This document shows positions 48,969 through 57,106 of a DNA stretch of 64,000 nt, one piece after another (positions within the stretch are counted from its first letter, which is position 1; every line of letters begins with the position of its first letter). The notes under the pieces were generated by a model. It did no database searches. It saw nothing but the letters and a program-made list of their open reading frames with translations, and was not told the DNA's origin. Source of the DNA: Maribacter sedimenticola (GTDB lineage: Bacteria > Bacteroidota > Bacteroidia > Flavobacteriales > Flavobacteriaceae); assembly GCF_900188415.1 (NCBI RefSeq), contig NZ_FZNV01000003.1:186001-250000 (forward strand). The letters run 5' to 3'. The position numbers were made by a program, and so were the translations under genes.

Positions 48969-50144
48969 ATGGTTACAATAAACGAACTTATAGACCAAAT
49001 TCCTGTTAGGCATAATCTAACATCGGGCATTATGTTGTTGGGGGTGGTACAAAACATCTTTATAAGTCTTATAATGTTGTTAAAAAGTAAGGGAAACCCG
49101 CCCTTAAAATATTTGGCCCTAGCAATTTTGTTCGGTGCCATAATATTTTTAGATGTATATGTCTGTTACACCGGGCTAATGAAGCATGTACTTTTTTTAA
49201 ACGATTCTACGGAACCTTTGGTCCTTTTATTGGGACCCATGATTTATTTTTCCATTTATGGTTTCTTAAAGCGGAGGCACATATCACTAAAACAAGGTTG
49301 GTGGCATTTTGTGCTTCCAGTGGGCTATTTTATGTCTCAAATTCCTTTTTACCTTGCACCACTATCAGTCAAACTTAATGCTTATCTAGGCGCATATTTT
49401 AATGATTTTCCCACTGCTAACGTAACAGAAAACTTTAATTACAGCTATCATTTTTTCAAGGATATTTTTGATTGGCTTATTCTGATAAGTCTTTTAACCT
49501 ATACCATCCTATCAATGATCTTGGTTAGGGAAGAACATGCTAGAATTACTCAAAATGCGTCTACCGGCAACTATGCCAAATATATATTTACAAGAAACTC
49601 CGCGCTTATACTGTGTTTCTTTTTCTTACTTGTCTTTTGCGTATTTTATGTATATGATGATGATAAGGGTGATCAATATATTGCAATTTTCGAAACCGTA
49701 GTGGCATTTGCAACCACCTATATTATAGTTTCGGAATCACGCTTTTTTGATAAATCTTGGGTAGCGGACAAATATGAAACTTTAGGAAAACCTACCAAAC
49801 AAATTTCATTTAAGGAAATAGAAACATTTGTTGATACAGAAGAGTATGTGCTATCCATAAATGCAAGTTTAAATGATCTGGCCGGACGCTTACAGATGCA
49901 CCCCAACCAAATTTCAAAGGCAATTAATCTAGGGTTTGGCTCAAACTTTAATTCCTACATCAATTCTAAACGAATAGCCCTTGCAAAACAAAGACTTATA
50001 GATGCGCAATATAACCATCTCACTATTGAAGCTATAGGAGCATCTGTTGGTTTTAAATCCAAATCTGCCTTTTACAATGCTTTTAAGAAAGAAATAGGGT
50101 CTTCCCCTTCAAAATTTCAAAAAACAATTTATCCAAAATTGTAA
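48969..50144 (+). CDS. Membrane-bound AraC-family regulator
   Basis: A 391-residue protein with about seven N-terminal hydrophobic segments (residues about 20-245) and a C-terminal AraC-type DNA-binding domain (about 285-388) with two helix-turn-helix units: LNDLAGRLQMHPNQISKAIN and IGASVGFKSKSAFYNAFKKEIG, ending in the typical SPSKFQ. The architecture, common in Flavobacteriia, couples a membrane sensor to transcription; the signal is unknown. Likely target genes are neighbours such as the acyltransferase 75 bp downstream, but nothing in the sequence proves this. Confidence 0.9.
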   Translation: MVTINELIDQIPVRHNLTSGIMLLGVVQNIFISLIMLLKSKGNPPLKYLALAILFGAIIFLDVYVCYTGLMKHVLFLNDSTEPLVLLLGPMIYFSIYGFLKRRHISLKQGWWHFVLPVGYFMSQIPFYLAPLSVKLNAYLGAYFNDFPTANVTENFNYSYHFFKDIFDWLILISLLTYTILSMILVREEHARITQNASTGNYAKYIFTRNSALILCFFFLLVFCVFYVYDDDKGDQYIAIFETVVAFATTYIIVSESRFFDKSWVADKYETLGKPTKQISFKEIETFVDTEEYVLSINASLNDLAGRLQMHPNQISKAINLGFGSNFNSYINSKRIALAKQRLIDAQYNHLTIEAIGASVGFKSKSAFYNAFKKEIGSSPSKFQKTIYPKL

Positions 50145-50219
50145 TTGTGGAGAGATTGGCGGTCCATTAGAACCACAAAGACATCTAGAATCTTCAAATT
50201 TGACCAAAACTTAACGGTC

Positions 50220-51341
50220 ATGGATAAAAGGTTTAGAAGATACGATTTGGATTGGTTGCGTGTATTTGTCTTTTCGCTATTAATATTCTATCACGTGGGA
50301 ATGTTCTTTGTTCCTTGGGGGTGGCATTTAAAAAACAATATCATTTATGAATGGCTAACCTGGCCTATGCTATTTTTAAACCAATGGAGATTGCCCATTC
50401 TATTCCTTATTTCTGGCATGGGAACCTACTACGCTTTTTCTAAACGCACCCTGTTGGAATTTAACAAAGAACGTTTTCTACGATTAGGTGTGCCCCTGCT
50501 CTTTGGTATGTTGGTCATTGTACCCCCTCAAATTTATTTTGAACGTTTGGCGGAAAATCAATTTCACGGATCCTACCTGAAATATCTTGGTACTATTGCA
50601 TATAAGGGTGTTTACCCAGAAGGTAACATTAGCTGGCACCATTTATGGTTTTTGCCCTACCTATTAATATTTTCCATTCTTCTATCCCCCGTTTTCATTT
50701 TTTTAAAACATAGAAAAAATAAACTGATCAGTTGGACCAAGGGAATACTTCATAAACCACTGGGACTTTACATTTTTATAATACCATTGTATTTGCTAGA
50801 AGCATTTATGGAACCTTTTTTTGATATTACCCATGACCTCCTTAATGACTGGTTTAATTTCACTTCTTCCATGACCTTGTTTTTCTTTGGCTTTGTCCTG
50901 GTTGCCAATGAAGAGGTTTTCTGGATAGCTCTATCAAAAATCAGACAAAAAGCACTGAGATTTGGTATTTTAGGATTTATAGGTCTACTCTTAATCTGGC
51001 AATTGGAAGATGGTTACGTGGTACATTTTACCGAAGCATTTTTAAAAGTCTTTAATTTTTGGTCATGGATTCTTGTACTATTGGGTTATGCAGCAACCTA
51101 TAAGAACAAACCAAGCAAATACCTAAGTTATGCCAATAGAGGAGTGTACCCATTTTACATCCTGCACCAAACAGTCATAATTGCATTGGCCTATTATGTA
51201 AAGGATTTAAACTGGGGGCTGCTTACCAAGTCTTTTGTTCTTATCATAGGTACATTCCTAATTTGCTGGTTTATCTATCATTTTATAATCTTAAAAATAA
51301 AAATTTTACATCCCCTATTTGGATTGAAAAAAATGGTTTAA
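50220..51341 (+). CDS. Acyltransferase-3 family membrane protein
   Basis: A 373-residue integral membrane protein of the acyltransferase 3/OafA family: RRYDLDWLRVFVFSLLIFYHVGMFF opens the first helix with the family's conserved Arg-x-x-Asp-x-Leu-Arg pattern and the helix-borne His, followed by about ten hydrophobic segments and the conserved HHLWFLPYLL motif (about 142). These enzymes O-acylate sugars, glycolipids or other membrane-near substrates; the acceptor here is unknown. The ATG at 50220 begins directly before the conserved motif; the upstream TTG at 50145 would add 25 residues without support. Confidence 0.87.
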   Translation: MDKRFRRYDLDWLRVFVFSLLIFYHVGMFFVPWGWHLKNNIIYEWLTWPMLFLNQWRLPILFLISGMGTYYAFSKRTLLEFNKERFLRLGVPLLFGMLVIVPPQIYFERLAENQFHGSYLKYLGTIAYKGVYPEGNISWHHLWFLPYLLIFSILLSPVFIFLKHRKNKLISWTKGILHKPLGLYIFIIPLYLLEAFMEPFFDITHDLLNDWFNFTSSMTLFFFGFVLVANEEVFWIALSKIRQKALRFGILGFIGLLLIWQLEDGYVVHFTEAFLKVFNFWSWILVLLGYAATYKNKPSKYLSYANRGVYPFYILHQTVIIALAYYVKDLNWGLLTKSFVLIIGTFLICWFIYHFIILKIKILHPLFGLKKMV

Positions 51342-51395
51342 CATCTCATTGATCATAAAAAACTAGTTTAAAAATCCACCCTAAAACTTCAACAA

Positions 51396-51412
51396 TTATG
51401 TGACTTACATAA
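51396..51412. promoter_or_regulatory. Inverted repeat upstream of aqpZ
   Basis: TTATGT and ACATAA flank a 5-bp centre (GACTT), giving a 17-bp dyad whose outline recalls a dimeric CRP/FNR-type site. It lies 44 bp before the aqpZ start. The match to any known consensus is loose. Confidence 0.28.
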
Positions 51413-51456
51413 GGTTTTGGTTTCTAAATATATAGAATCAATTAAACCTTATTAAA

Positions 51457-52146
51457 ATGAAAAAATTTATTGCAGAATTTATCGGGACGCTATGGTTGGT
51501 CTTAGGTGGTTGCGGTAGTGCCGTCCTTGCAGCAGGATTTCCAGAAATGGGTATTGGCTTTGTTGGGGTATCCTTGGCCTTTGGACTCACCGTGGTTACC
51601 ATGGCGTACGGCATAGGCCATATTTCCGGATGTCATTTAAATCCGGCCGTATCCATTGGTCTCTGGGTAGGGGGGCGTTTTGACGGTAAAGATCTATTTC
51701 CTTATATCATTGCCCAATGTATGGGGGCTATTGCGGGTGCTGCCATACTATTTCTTATTGCATCGGGTAAATCAGATTTTGTATTGGGCAATTTTGCCGC
51801 CAACGGTTATGGAGAGCATTCCCCGGGAGGATACAGTATGACTTCTGCATTCTTCATTGAAGCGGCTATGACCTTTATTTTTCTTTTTGTGATTTTAGGT
51901 TCTACATATACAAAGGCCCCAAGAGGATTTGCCGGCTTGGCCATTGGCCTTTGCCTTACGCTTATACACCTTATTAGTATACCGGTCACCAATACTTCTG
52001 TAAACCCTGCCCGTAGTACCAGTCAAGCACTTTTTGTCAACGATTGGGCACTAGGACAACTATGGTTGTTCTGGTTGGCCCCAATTATCGGTGCTATTCT
52101 AGCAGGAATTGTATATAAAATTATCTCCCCTGAAACTACGGATTAA
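51457..52146 (+). CDS. aqpZ: Aquaporin Z
   Basis: A 229-residue water channel with six membrane helices and two NPA half-helices: HLNPAVSIG (Asn62) and SVNPARSTS (Asn183). The helix-5 segment [19 protein letters not shown] carries the His and Arg of the narrow aromatic/Arg filter and is nearly identical to the corresponding E. coli AqpZ stretch as I recall it, which argues for water rather than glycerol transport. It has its own terminator (52164-52208) and a 115-bp upstream gap, so it is probably a single-gene unit. Confidence 0.95.
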   Translation: MKKFIAEFIGTLWLVLGGCGSAVLAAGFPEMGIGFVGVSLAFGLTVVTMAYGIGHISGCHLNPAVSIGLWVGGRFDGKDLFPYIIAQCMGAIAGAAILFLIASGKSDFVLGNFAANGYGEHSPGGYSMTSAFFIEAAMTFIFLFVILGSTYTKAPRGFAGLAIGLCLTLIHLISIPVTNTSVNPARSTSQALFVNDWALGQLWLFWLAPIIGAILAGIVYKIISPETTD

Positions 52147-52163
52147 ATTATTCTCACATTAAG

Positions 52164-52208
52164 AAAGCACATCATATTTATATAAAATATGATGCGCTTT
52201 TATTTTAT
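52164..52208 (+). terminator. Intrinsic terminator of aqpZ
   Basis: Arms 52164-52179 and 52185-52200 are complementary at 15 of 16 positions around an ATATA loop and are followed by TATTTTAT. It begins 18 bp after the aqpZ stop and separates it from the GntP operon. Confidence 0.85.
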
Positions 52209-52247
52209 GGTATATTTAAAGTATCAACCAATCAACTCAACTTTAAC

Positions 52248-53564
52248 ATGCCATTATTCATTGTAATTTTAGGAATACTTCTACTCTTTGTACTTATTGC
52301 CCGTTTTAAATTAAATGCTTTTATCACCTTTATCATCGTATCCCTGTTCGTTGGTATCGCAGAAGGTATGGACCCCTTAAGTGTTGTGGACTCCATTCAG
52401 AAAGGTATAGGCAATATATTAGGTTTTCTCGTCATTATTTTAGGTTTGGGAGCCATGTTGGGCAAATTGGTGGCAGATAGTGGTGCCGCCCAACGTATAA
52501 CTACAAAACTGGTAGAAAAATTCGGTAAAAAGAATATTCAATGGGCCGTTGTCCTAACGGGTTTTATAGTAGGTATTCCCATGTTCTATTCCGTAGGGTT
52601 CGTGATTTTAGTGCCCTTGGTATTTACCATTGCCGCAGCTACCGGGCTACCCTTATTATATGTTGGACTTCCAATGTTGGCCTCCCTCTCGGTAACCCAT
52701 GGATATCTACCGCCACACCCAGCCCCTACTGCATTGGCATCTATGTTCAATGCCGATATTGGTAAGACATTATTATACGGTATTTTAGTGGCCATCCCAG
52801 CAATTATCGTGGCAGGCCCCTTATTTTCAAGAACTTTAAAGAATATAAATGCTACCCCTTTAAAGGAATTTATAAATCCTGTAATTTTAAAGGAAGATGA
52901 AATGCCCAGTATGGCCAATAGTATCATCAGTGCACTTTTACCCGTAATTCTTATAGCAATTGCCGCTCTTGCCCAGCTCTTTATGCCTACAGATTTCTTT
53001 CTAACAAAAATTTTAGTGTTTATGGGTAATCCTGCCATAGCCATGTTGATTTCGGTATTGGTGGCTATTTATACTTTGGGATTGGGCCGAGGCAAAAGTA
53101 TGGCGGAAGTTATGGGTTCGGTAAGCAGTGCCATTACAGGAATTACCATGGTACTTCTAATCATTGCGGGATCCGGAGCTTTAAAACAGGTATTGATCGA
53201 TAGTGGAGTTAGCGAATATATTGGTGGTATATTGGAACAATCTTCAATATCTCCTTTAATTTTAGCTTGGCTGATCGCTACGGTCATCCGTGTGTGCGTA
53301 GGTTCCGCAACCGTAGCCGGTTTAACGGCAGCAGGTATTGTACTGCCATTGGTGCAAGGCACCGGAGTTAGTCCAGAATTAATGGTGCTAGCCATTGGTT
53401 CCGGAAGTTTAATGTTATCCCACGTAAACGATAGCGGCTTTTGGCTCTTTAAAGAATACTTCAACTTGTCCGTAAACGATACCCTTAAAAGTTGGACCGT
53501 TATGGAAACAACAGTAGGGGTTATGGGGTTGATCGGTGTTCTGGTAATAAATATGTTCATTTAA
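52248..53564 (+). CDS. GntP-family transporter (gluconate or D-amino acid permease)
   Basis: A 438-residue polytopic membrane protein of the GntP family, with about 12 hydrophobic segments. Typical segments are LGLGAMLGKLVADSGAA, GIPMFYSVGFVILVPL, HGYLPPHPAPTALA and SHVNDSGFWLFKEYF. Family members carry gluconate, other sugar acids or, in DsdX, D-serine. The three following genes deal with amino acids and dipeptides, which favours a D-amino-acid substrate over gluconate; no gluconate kinase or dehydratase gene is nearby. It is the first gene of a four-gene operon. Confidence 0.88.
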   Translation: MPLFIVILGILLLFVLIARFKLNAFITFIIVSLFVGIAEGMDPLSVVDSIQKGIGNILGFLVIILGLGAMLGKLVADSGAAQRITTKLVEKFGKKNIQWAVVLTGFIVGIPMFYSVGFVILVPLVFTIAAATGLPLLYVGLPMLASLSVTHGYLPPHPAPTALASMFNADIGKTLLYGILVAIPAIIVAGPLFSRTLKNINATPLKEFINPVILKEDEMPSMANSIISALLPVILIAIAALAQLFMPTDFFLTKILVFMGNPAIAMLISVLVAIYTLGLGRGKSMAEVMGSVSSAITGITMVLLIIAGSGALKQVLIDSGVSEYIGGILEQSSISPLILAWLIATVIRVCVGSATVAGLTAAGIVLPLVQGTGVSPELMVLAIGSGSLMLSHVNDSGFWLFKEYFNLSVNDTLKSWTVMETTVGVMGLIGVLVINMFI

Positions 53565-53574
53565 AAAAATTAAT

Positions 53575-54042
53575 ATGCAAAAGAAACCTTCTGAAAGAAT
53601 TAAGGAATTAGGGTTGGTACTTCCACCCGCACCGCCACCTGCAGGATTGTACAAACCGGTTCTTGTCGTGGACCATTTTCTTTATATATCCGGACAAGGA
53701 CCCATGCAGAATGACGGTTCTTTGATTATTGGCAGAGCAGGCGATGATATGACCATGGAAGAGGCAAAATTAGCCGCAAGGCAAGTGGCCTTGACCATGC
53801 TATCTACTATACAGACCCATTTTGGCGATATCGATAAAATTAAACGTATTGTAAAGACCTTGGGAATGGTAAATTCCACTCCAGATTTTGGGCAGCAACC
53901 TTTGGTCATTAATGGTTTCAGCGAACTTATGGCAGCTATTTTTGGTCCCGATAACGGTGTTGGTGTTCGTAGTGCAGTTGGTATGATACTACCTGGCGGA
54001 ATACCTGTTGAAATTGAGGCTCATTTTGAATTACATCATTAA
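53575..54042 (+). CDS. RidA (YjgF/UK114) family protein
   Basis: A 155-residue RidA-family protein, about 25 residues longer than canonical RidA because of a proline-rich N-terminal extension (LPPAPPPAGLYKP). The GVRSAVG segment contains the Arg that contacts the carboxylate of imine substrates in RidA, followed by GGIPVEIEAHFEL. RidA proteins hydrolyse reactive 2-aminoacrylate and similar enamines made by PLP-dependent dehydratases. It sits 10 bp after the transporter and 5 bp before the PLP-enzyme gene, which strongly suggests it clears that enzyme's intermediate. Confidence 0.88.
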   Translation: MQKKPSERIKELGLVLPPAPPPAGLYKPVLVVDHFLYISGQGPMQNDGSLIIGRAGDDMTMEEAKLAARQVALTMLSTIQTHFGDIDKIKRIVKTLGMVNSTPDFGQQPLVINGFSELMAAIFGPDNGVGVRSAVGMILPGGIPVEIEAHFELHH

Positions 54043-54047
54043 ATCTC

Positions 54048-55160
54048 ATGAAAGACGACCACTGGTATTCCTTACACTATCCTGAGGAGGTTATTTCGCC
54101 CTCACTACTTGTCTATCCAGATAGAATACAGCAAAATATCAATACCATGATTTCTATGGTAGGTGATGTAAATAGATTAAGGCCCCATGTAAAAACCTAC
54201 AAAAATGCCAACATCATTGGTATGCAAATGTTATCTGGAATCCACAAATTTAAATGTGCCACGATTCCCGAAGCAGAATTGCTTGGAGATTGCAACGCCA
54301 AAGATGTCCTATTGGCCATGCAACCTATTGGCCCAAATACTAAACGCTTTGTTGAACTCATAAAAAAATATGGCACTACCAAATTCTCTACCCTCGTAGA
54401 CAACGCCAAAACTGTAAATCTGCTAGGTGATCTAGCTAAAGCGAATAATATTAAAATTTCGCTGTGGATAGATATCAATAACGGTATGAACCGAACAGGT
54501 ATAGCTCCTGACCAAAAAGCATTGGCCCTATATAGAGCATTAAATGAACATGAGCATTTAATTGCCGAAGGTTTACATGTGTACGATGGTCATTTACGAA
54601 ATACGAATCCCACTATACGCCAAGCAGATTGCAATACCGCTTTTGAACCAGTATTAAAATTAAAAGCCGCTATTGAGCAACTACGGATACCAAGTCCAAA
54701 AATAGTGGCTGGTGGTTCACCAACATTTCCATTTCACTGTAAACGGAAAGATGTGGAGGCCAGCCCAGGTACCACATTACTTTGGGATTCCGGCTATGGA
54801 ACTCTTTTTCCAGAGATGAATTTTTTACCTGCGGCAGTTTTAATAACACGAATACTCAGCAAACCCACTACTGGTATTCTTTGTTTTGATCTAGGTCATA
54901 AATCAATAGCACCAGAAATGCCTTTTCCCCGAATAGAATTTTTAGACCTTGAACACAGTAAGCAAATTAGTCAGTCAGAAGAGCATTTGGTAGTTGAATA
55001 TGACGACCTTACCATACCTGAGATAGGTGATGTGCACTACGCAGTTCCTAAACATATTTGTCCTACCGTAGCTAAATACGATACCCTTACCGTCGTTAAA
55101 GATAATGAGGTTATCGATCATTGGCCGGTAACTGCAAGAACCCAAAAATCTACTATTTAA
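54048..55160 (+). CDS. Fold-III PLP enzyme, D-serine dehydratase / D-threonine aldolase family
   Basis: A 370-residue alanine-racemase-fold PLP enzyme. RPHVKTYK near the N-terminus contains the PLP lysine (Lys49); WIDINNGMNRTG, VYDGHLR and GGSPTFPFH line the active site. Near the C-terminus the metal site reads PKHICPT, with His336 and Cys338. In chicken D-serine dehydratase the zinc ligands are His and Cys two residues apart, whereas D-threonine aldolase has His and Asp, so a dehydratase (D-serine, D-threonine or hydroxyaspartate) is favoured over the aldolase label usually given. RidA upstream and a dipeptidase downstream agree with this. Confidence 0.85.
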   Translation: MKDDHWYSLHYPEEVISPSLLVYPDRIQQNINTMISMVGDVNRLRPHVKTYKNANIIGMQMLSGIHKFKCATIPEAELLGDCNAKDVLLAMQPIGPNTKRFVELIKKYGTTKFSTLVDNAKTVNLLGDLAKANNIKISLWIDINNGMNRTGIAPDQKALALYRALNEHEHLIAEGLHVYDGHLRNTNPTIRQADCNTAFEPVLKLKAAIEQLRIPSPKIVAGGSPTFPFHCKRKDVEASPGTTLLWDSGYGTLFPEMNFLPAAVLITRILSKPTTGILCFDLGHKSIAPEMPFPRIEFLDLEHSKQISQSEEHLVVEYDDLTIPEIGDVHYAVPKHICPTVAKYDTLTVVKDNEVIDHWPVTARTQKSTI

Positions 55161-55162
55161 AC

Positions 55163-56227
55163 ATGTTTATATTCGATGCCCATTTAGACCTATCCATGAA
55201 TGCCATGGAGTGGAACCGCGACCTTACTTGGTCTGTTGAAGATATTAGAAATGGTGAGCAAGGTATGACCGACAAACCGGATAGAGGTAACAATACAGTA
55301 TCGTTAGATGCTATGCGAAAAGGTAATATAGGACTCTGTATGGCAACGCAAATTGCCCGTTATGTCCATAAGGACAATACACTACCGGGGTGGAAATCAC
55401 CCCAACAGGCCTGGGCACAGACACAAGGGCAACTGGCATGGTACAAAAGCATGGAAGATGCTAAAGAAATGGTTCAAATCACCAACAAAATTCAACTTGA
55501 TGCGCACCTGGAACTTTGGAAAACCGATAATGAAAAGAAACCTATTGGCTATATATTAAGTTTAGAAGGTGCAGATTCTATTATCGACATCTCATACTTA
55601 AAACGTTCATATGATCAAGGGTTACGCGCCATTGGCCCCGCACATTATGGCCCCGGCACATATGCCCATGGTACCAACTCATCTGGTGGTATCGGTACCA
55701 AAGGAAGAGCGCTATTAAAGGAAATTCAACGTTTAGGAATAATTTTAGACGTAACCCATCTATGCGATATCAGTTTTTGGGAAACTATGGTGAACTATGA
55801 GGGTCCTCTTTGGGCCAGCCACAATAATTGCAGGGCCTTGGTTAACCACCATAGGCAATTTACAGATGAACAGATTAAGGAAATTATATCACGTAAAGGT
55901 GTTATTGGTGTTGTACTTGATGCTTGGATGATGGCTCCAAATTGGGAAAGAGGGGTTTCTACACCGCAATCTGCAGGGGTAAGTCTACAGCAAATGCTCG
56001 ATAATATCGATCACATTTGTCAACTAGCCGGTAATGCCAATCATGTAGGCATTGGTTCTGACCTAGATGGCGGATTTGGAAAAGAACAAGGTCCTGCCGA
56101 TGTAGATACCATTGCAGATTTGCAAAAATGTGTTCATTTATTAGAAAACAGAGGGTATGCACCTCAAGACATTGAGAAAATAATGAGCGGAAATTTCATT
56201 TCATTCTTAAGGGAAAACTTAAAATAA
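55163..56227 (+). CDS. M19 membrane dipeptidase-family peptidase
   Basis: A 354-residue zinc-dependent dipeptidase of family M19 (renal dipeptidase type). Metal ligands are FDAHLDL (His, Asp), SLEGAD (bridging Glu), DVTHL and SHNNCRAL (His residues); GSDLDGG carries the catalytic-site Asp. Several bacterial M19 enzymes prefer dipeptides with a C-terminal D-amino acid. No signal peptide is seen, so it is cytoplasmic. The ATG at 55163, 2 bp after the previous stop, is chosen; earlier in-frame starts would overlap the upstream gene by 40 bp. It would release D-amino acids for the upstream enzyme. Confidence 0.9.
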   Translation: MFIFDAHLDLSMNAMEWNRDLTWSVEDIRNGEQGMTDKPDRGNNTVSLDAMRKGNIGLCMATQIARYVHKDNTLPGWKSPQQAWAQTQGQLAWYKSMEDAKEMVQITNKIQLDAHLELWKTDNEKKPIGYILSLEGADSIIDISYLKRSYDQGLRAIGPAHYGPGTYAHGTNSSGGIGTKGRALLKEIQRLGIILDVTHLCDISFWETMVNYEGPLWASHNNCRALVNHHRQFTDEQIKEIISRKGVIGVVLDAWMMAPNWERGVSTPQSAGVSLQQMLDNIDHICQLAGNANHVGIGSDLDGGFGKEQGPADVDTIADLQKCVHLLENRGYAPQDIEKIMSGNFISFLRENLK

Positions 56228-56231
56228 TGTA

Positions 56232-56315
56232 TTGAAAATATTATACGCATATTTAGTCTCACTCATATTATTACTCGGGCTTTCGGAGCAAAAACAAGAA
56301 AAAGACAGCGACTAA
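56232..56315 (+). other. Possible 27-residue hydrophobic peptide or gene remnant
   Basis: A TTG-initiated frame encodes a basic start, a hydrophobic stretch (ILYAYLVSLILLLGL) and a charged tail (SEQKQEKDSD). It looks like a truncated signal sequence and may be a small membrane peptide or the relic of a lost gene. The rest of the 56228-56430 gap shows nothing else. Confidence 0.2.
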
Positions 56316-56430
56316 CACTGCTAACAGCTACATTTCAACGAATTATATGACAATGAATTAATTTTTAACGAAGCCTTAAGTGCCCATGGCAGGGTATTTG
56401 TTATCTTTATTTCATCATATTGAGTAATAA

Positions 56431-57084
56431 ATGAGAAATTCTTTTTTTCTTTTAATAATTATGGTTTGTTGTGCATTAACCAAGGTTTCCGCACAGTCCG
56501 AATTTCCTACTCCAAAACCCTTAAAAATTGAGGCGGCAAAACCTATTGAGCCGCAAGGCAAGACAAGTACGGGCAATGCTTTAAATATGCCTTCTCTGAT
56601 CAAGGAACAGCCCAATATTGATATGAAATCCAGAAATCCGGTAAAAATGTTGCCCGATGAAGAATTGGTACAGGCAGGCACGGGCATGAAGATTGATCCA
56701 AGGGTTGGTCCTGGAGAGCGCCTAAATGGATCTGGACAATTTTTTGCAGACCAGTATTTAGGAGATATTAAAAGTAACGGAAAATATATTGGCATTGTTT
56801 GTAGAGATCATGAATATGTAGACGGTGACCGTGTTAAGATTTATATGAACGATATGGTCATTGAGCAAAATCTATTACTGACCGGAGCTTTTAAAGGAAT
56901 TAATGTAGACCTACAAGATGGCTTTAACCGTTTGGACTTTGAAGCTTTGAACCACGGTTCCTCTGCACCTAACACCGCACAGGTAGATGTTTACAATGAT
57001 AAAGGAGAGCTGATCTACTCTAACAAATGGTTATTATCCGCAGGTTCCAAGGCTACTTTGATCGTTACCAAAGAATCAATGTAG
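56431..57084 (+). CDS. Secreted protein of unknown function
   Basis: A 217-residue protein with a clear signal peptide (RNSFFLLIIMVCCALTKVSAQ). The first half of the mature protein is proline- and lysine-rich and probably disordered (EFPTPKPLKIEAAKPIEPQ). The second half (about 110-215) is predicted beta-rich, with GDIKSNGKYIGIVCRDHEYVDGD and a strand pattern (VNVDLQDGFNRLDFEALNHG) reminiscent of a small beta-sandwich. I do not recognise a named family; similar proteins appear in flavobacterial genomes as conserved hypotheticals. It converges on the acylase gene with a 22-bp gap. Confidence 0.8.
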   Translation: MRNSFFLLIIMVCCALTKVSAQSEFPTPKPLKIEAAKPIEPQGKTSTGNALNMPSLIKEQPNIDMKSRNPVKMLPDEELVQAGTGMKIDPRVGPGERLNGSGQFFADQYLGDIKSNGKYIGIVCRDHEYVDGDRVKIYMNDMVIEQNLLLTGAFKGINVDLQDGFNRLDFEALNHGSSAPNTAQVDVYNDKGELIYSNKWLLSAGSKATLIVTKESM

Positions 57085-57106
57085 TCCTAATTTTTACTTA
57101 GTTCTT

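Noticed and set aside
52586-53560. Two minus-strand frames (152 and 163 residues) inside the GntP gene
   Set aside because: Antisense shadows of hydrophobic codons in a membrane protein gene.
55121-55162. Earlier start for the M19 dipeptidase overlapping the PLP enzyme gene
   Set aside because: The ATG at 55163 sits 2 bp after the upstream stop and directly before the conserved FDAHLDL motif.
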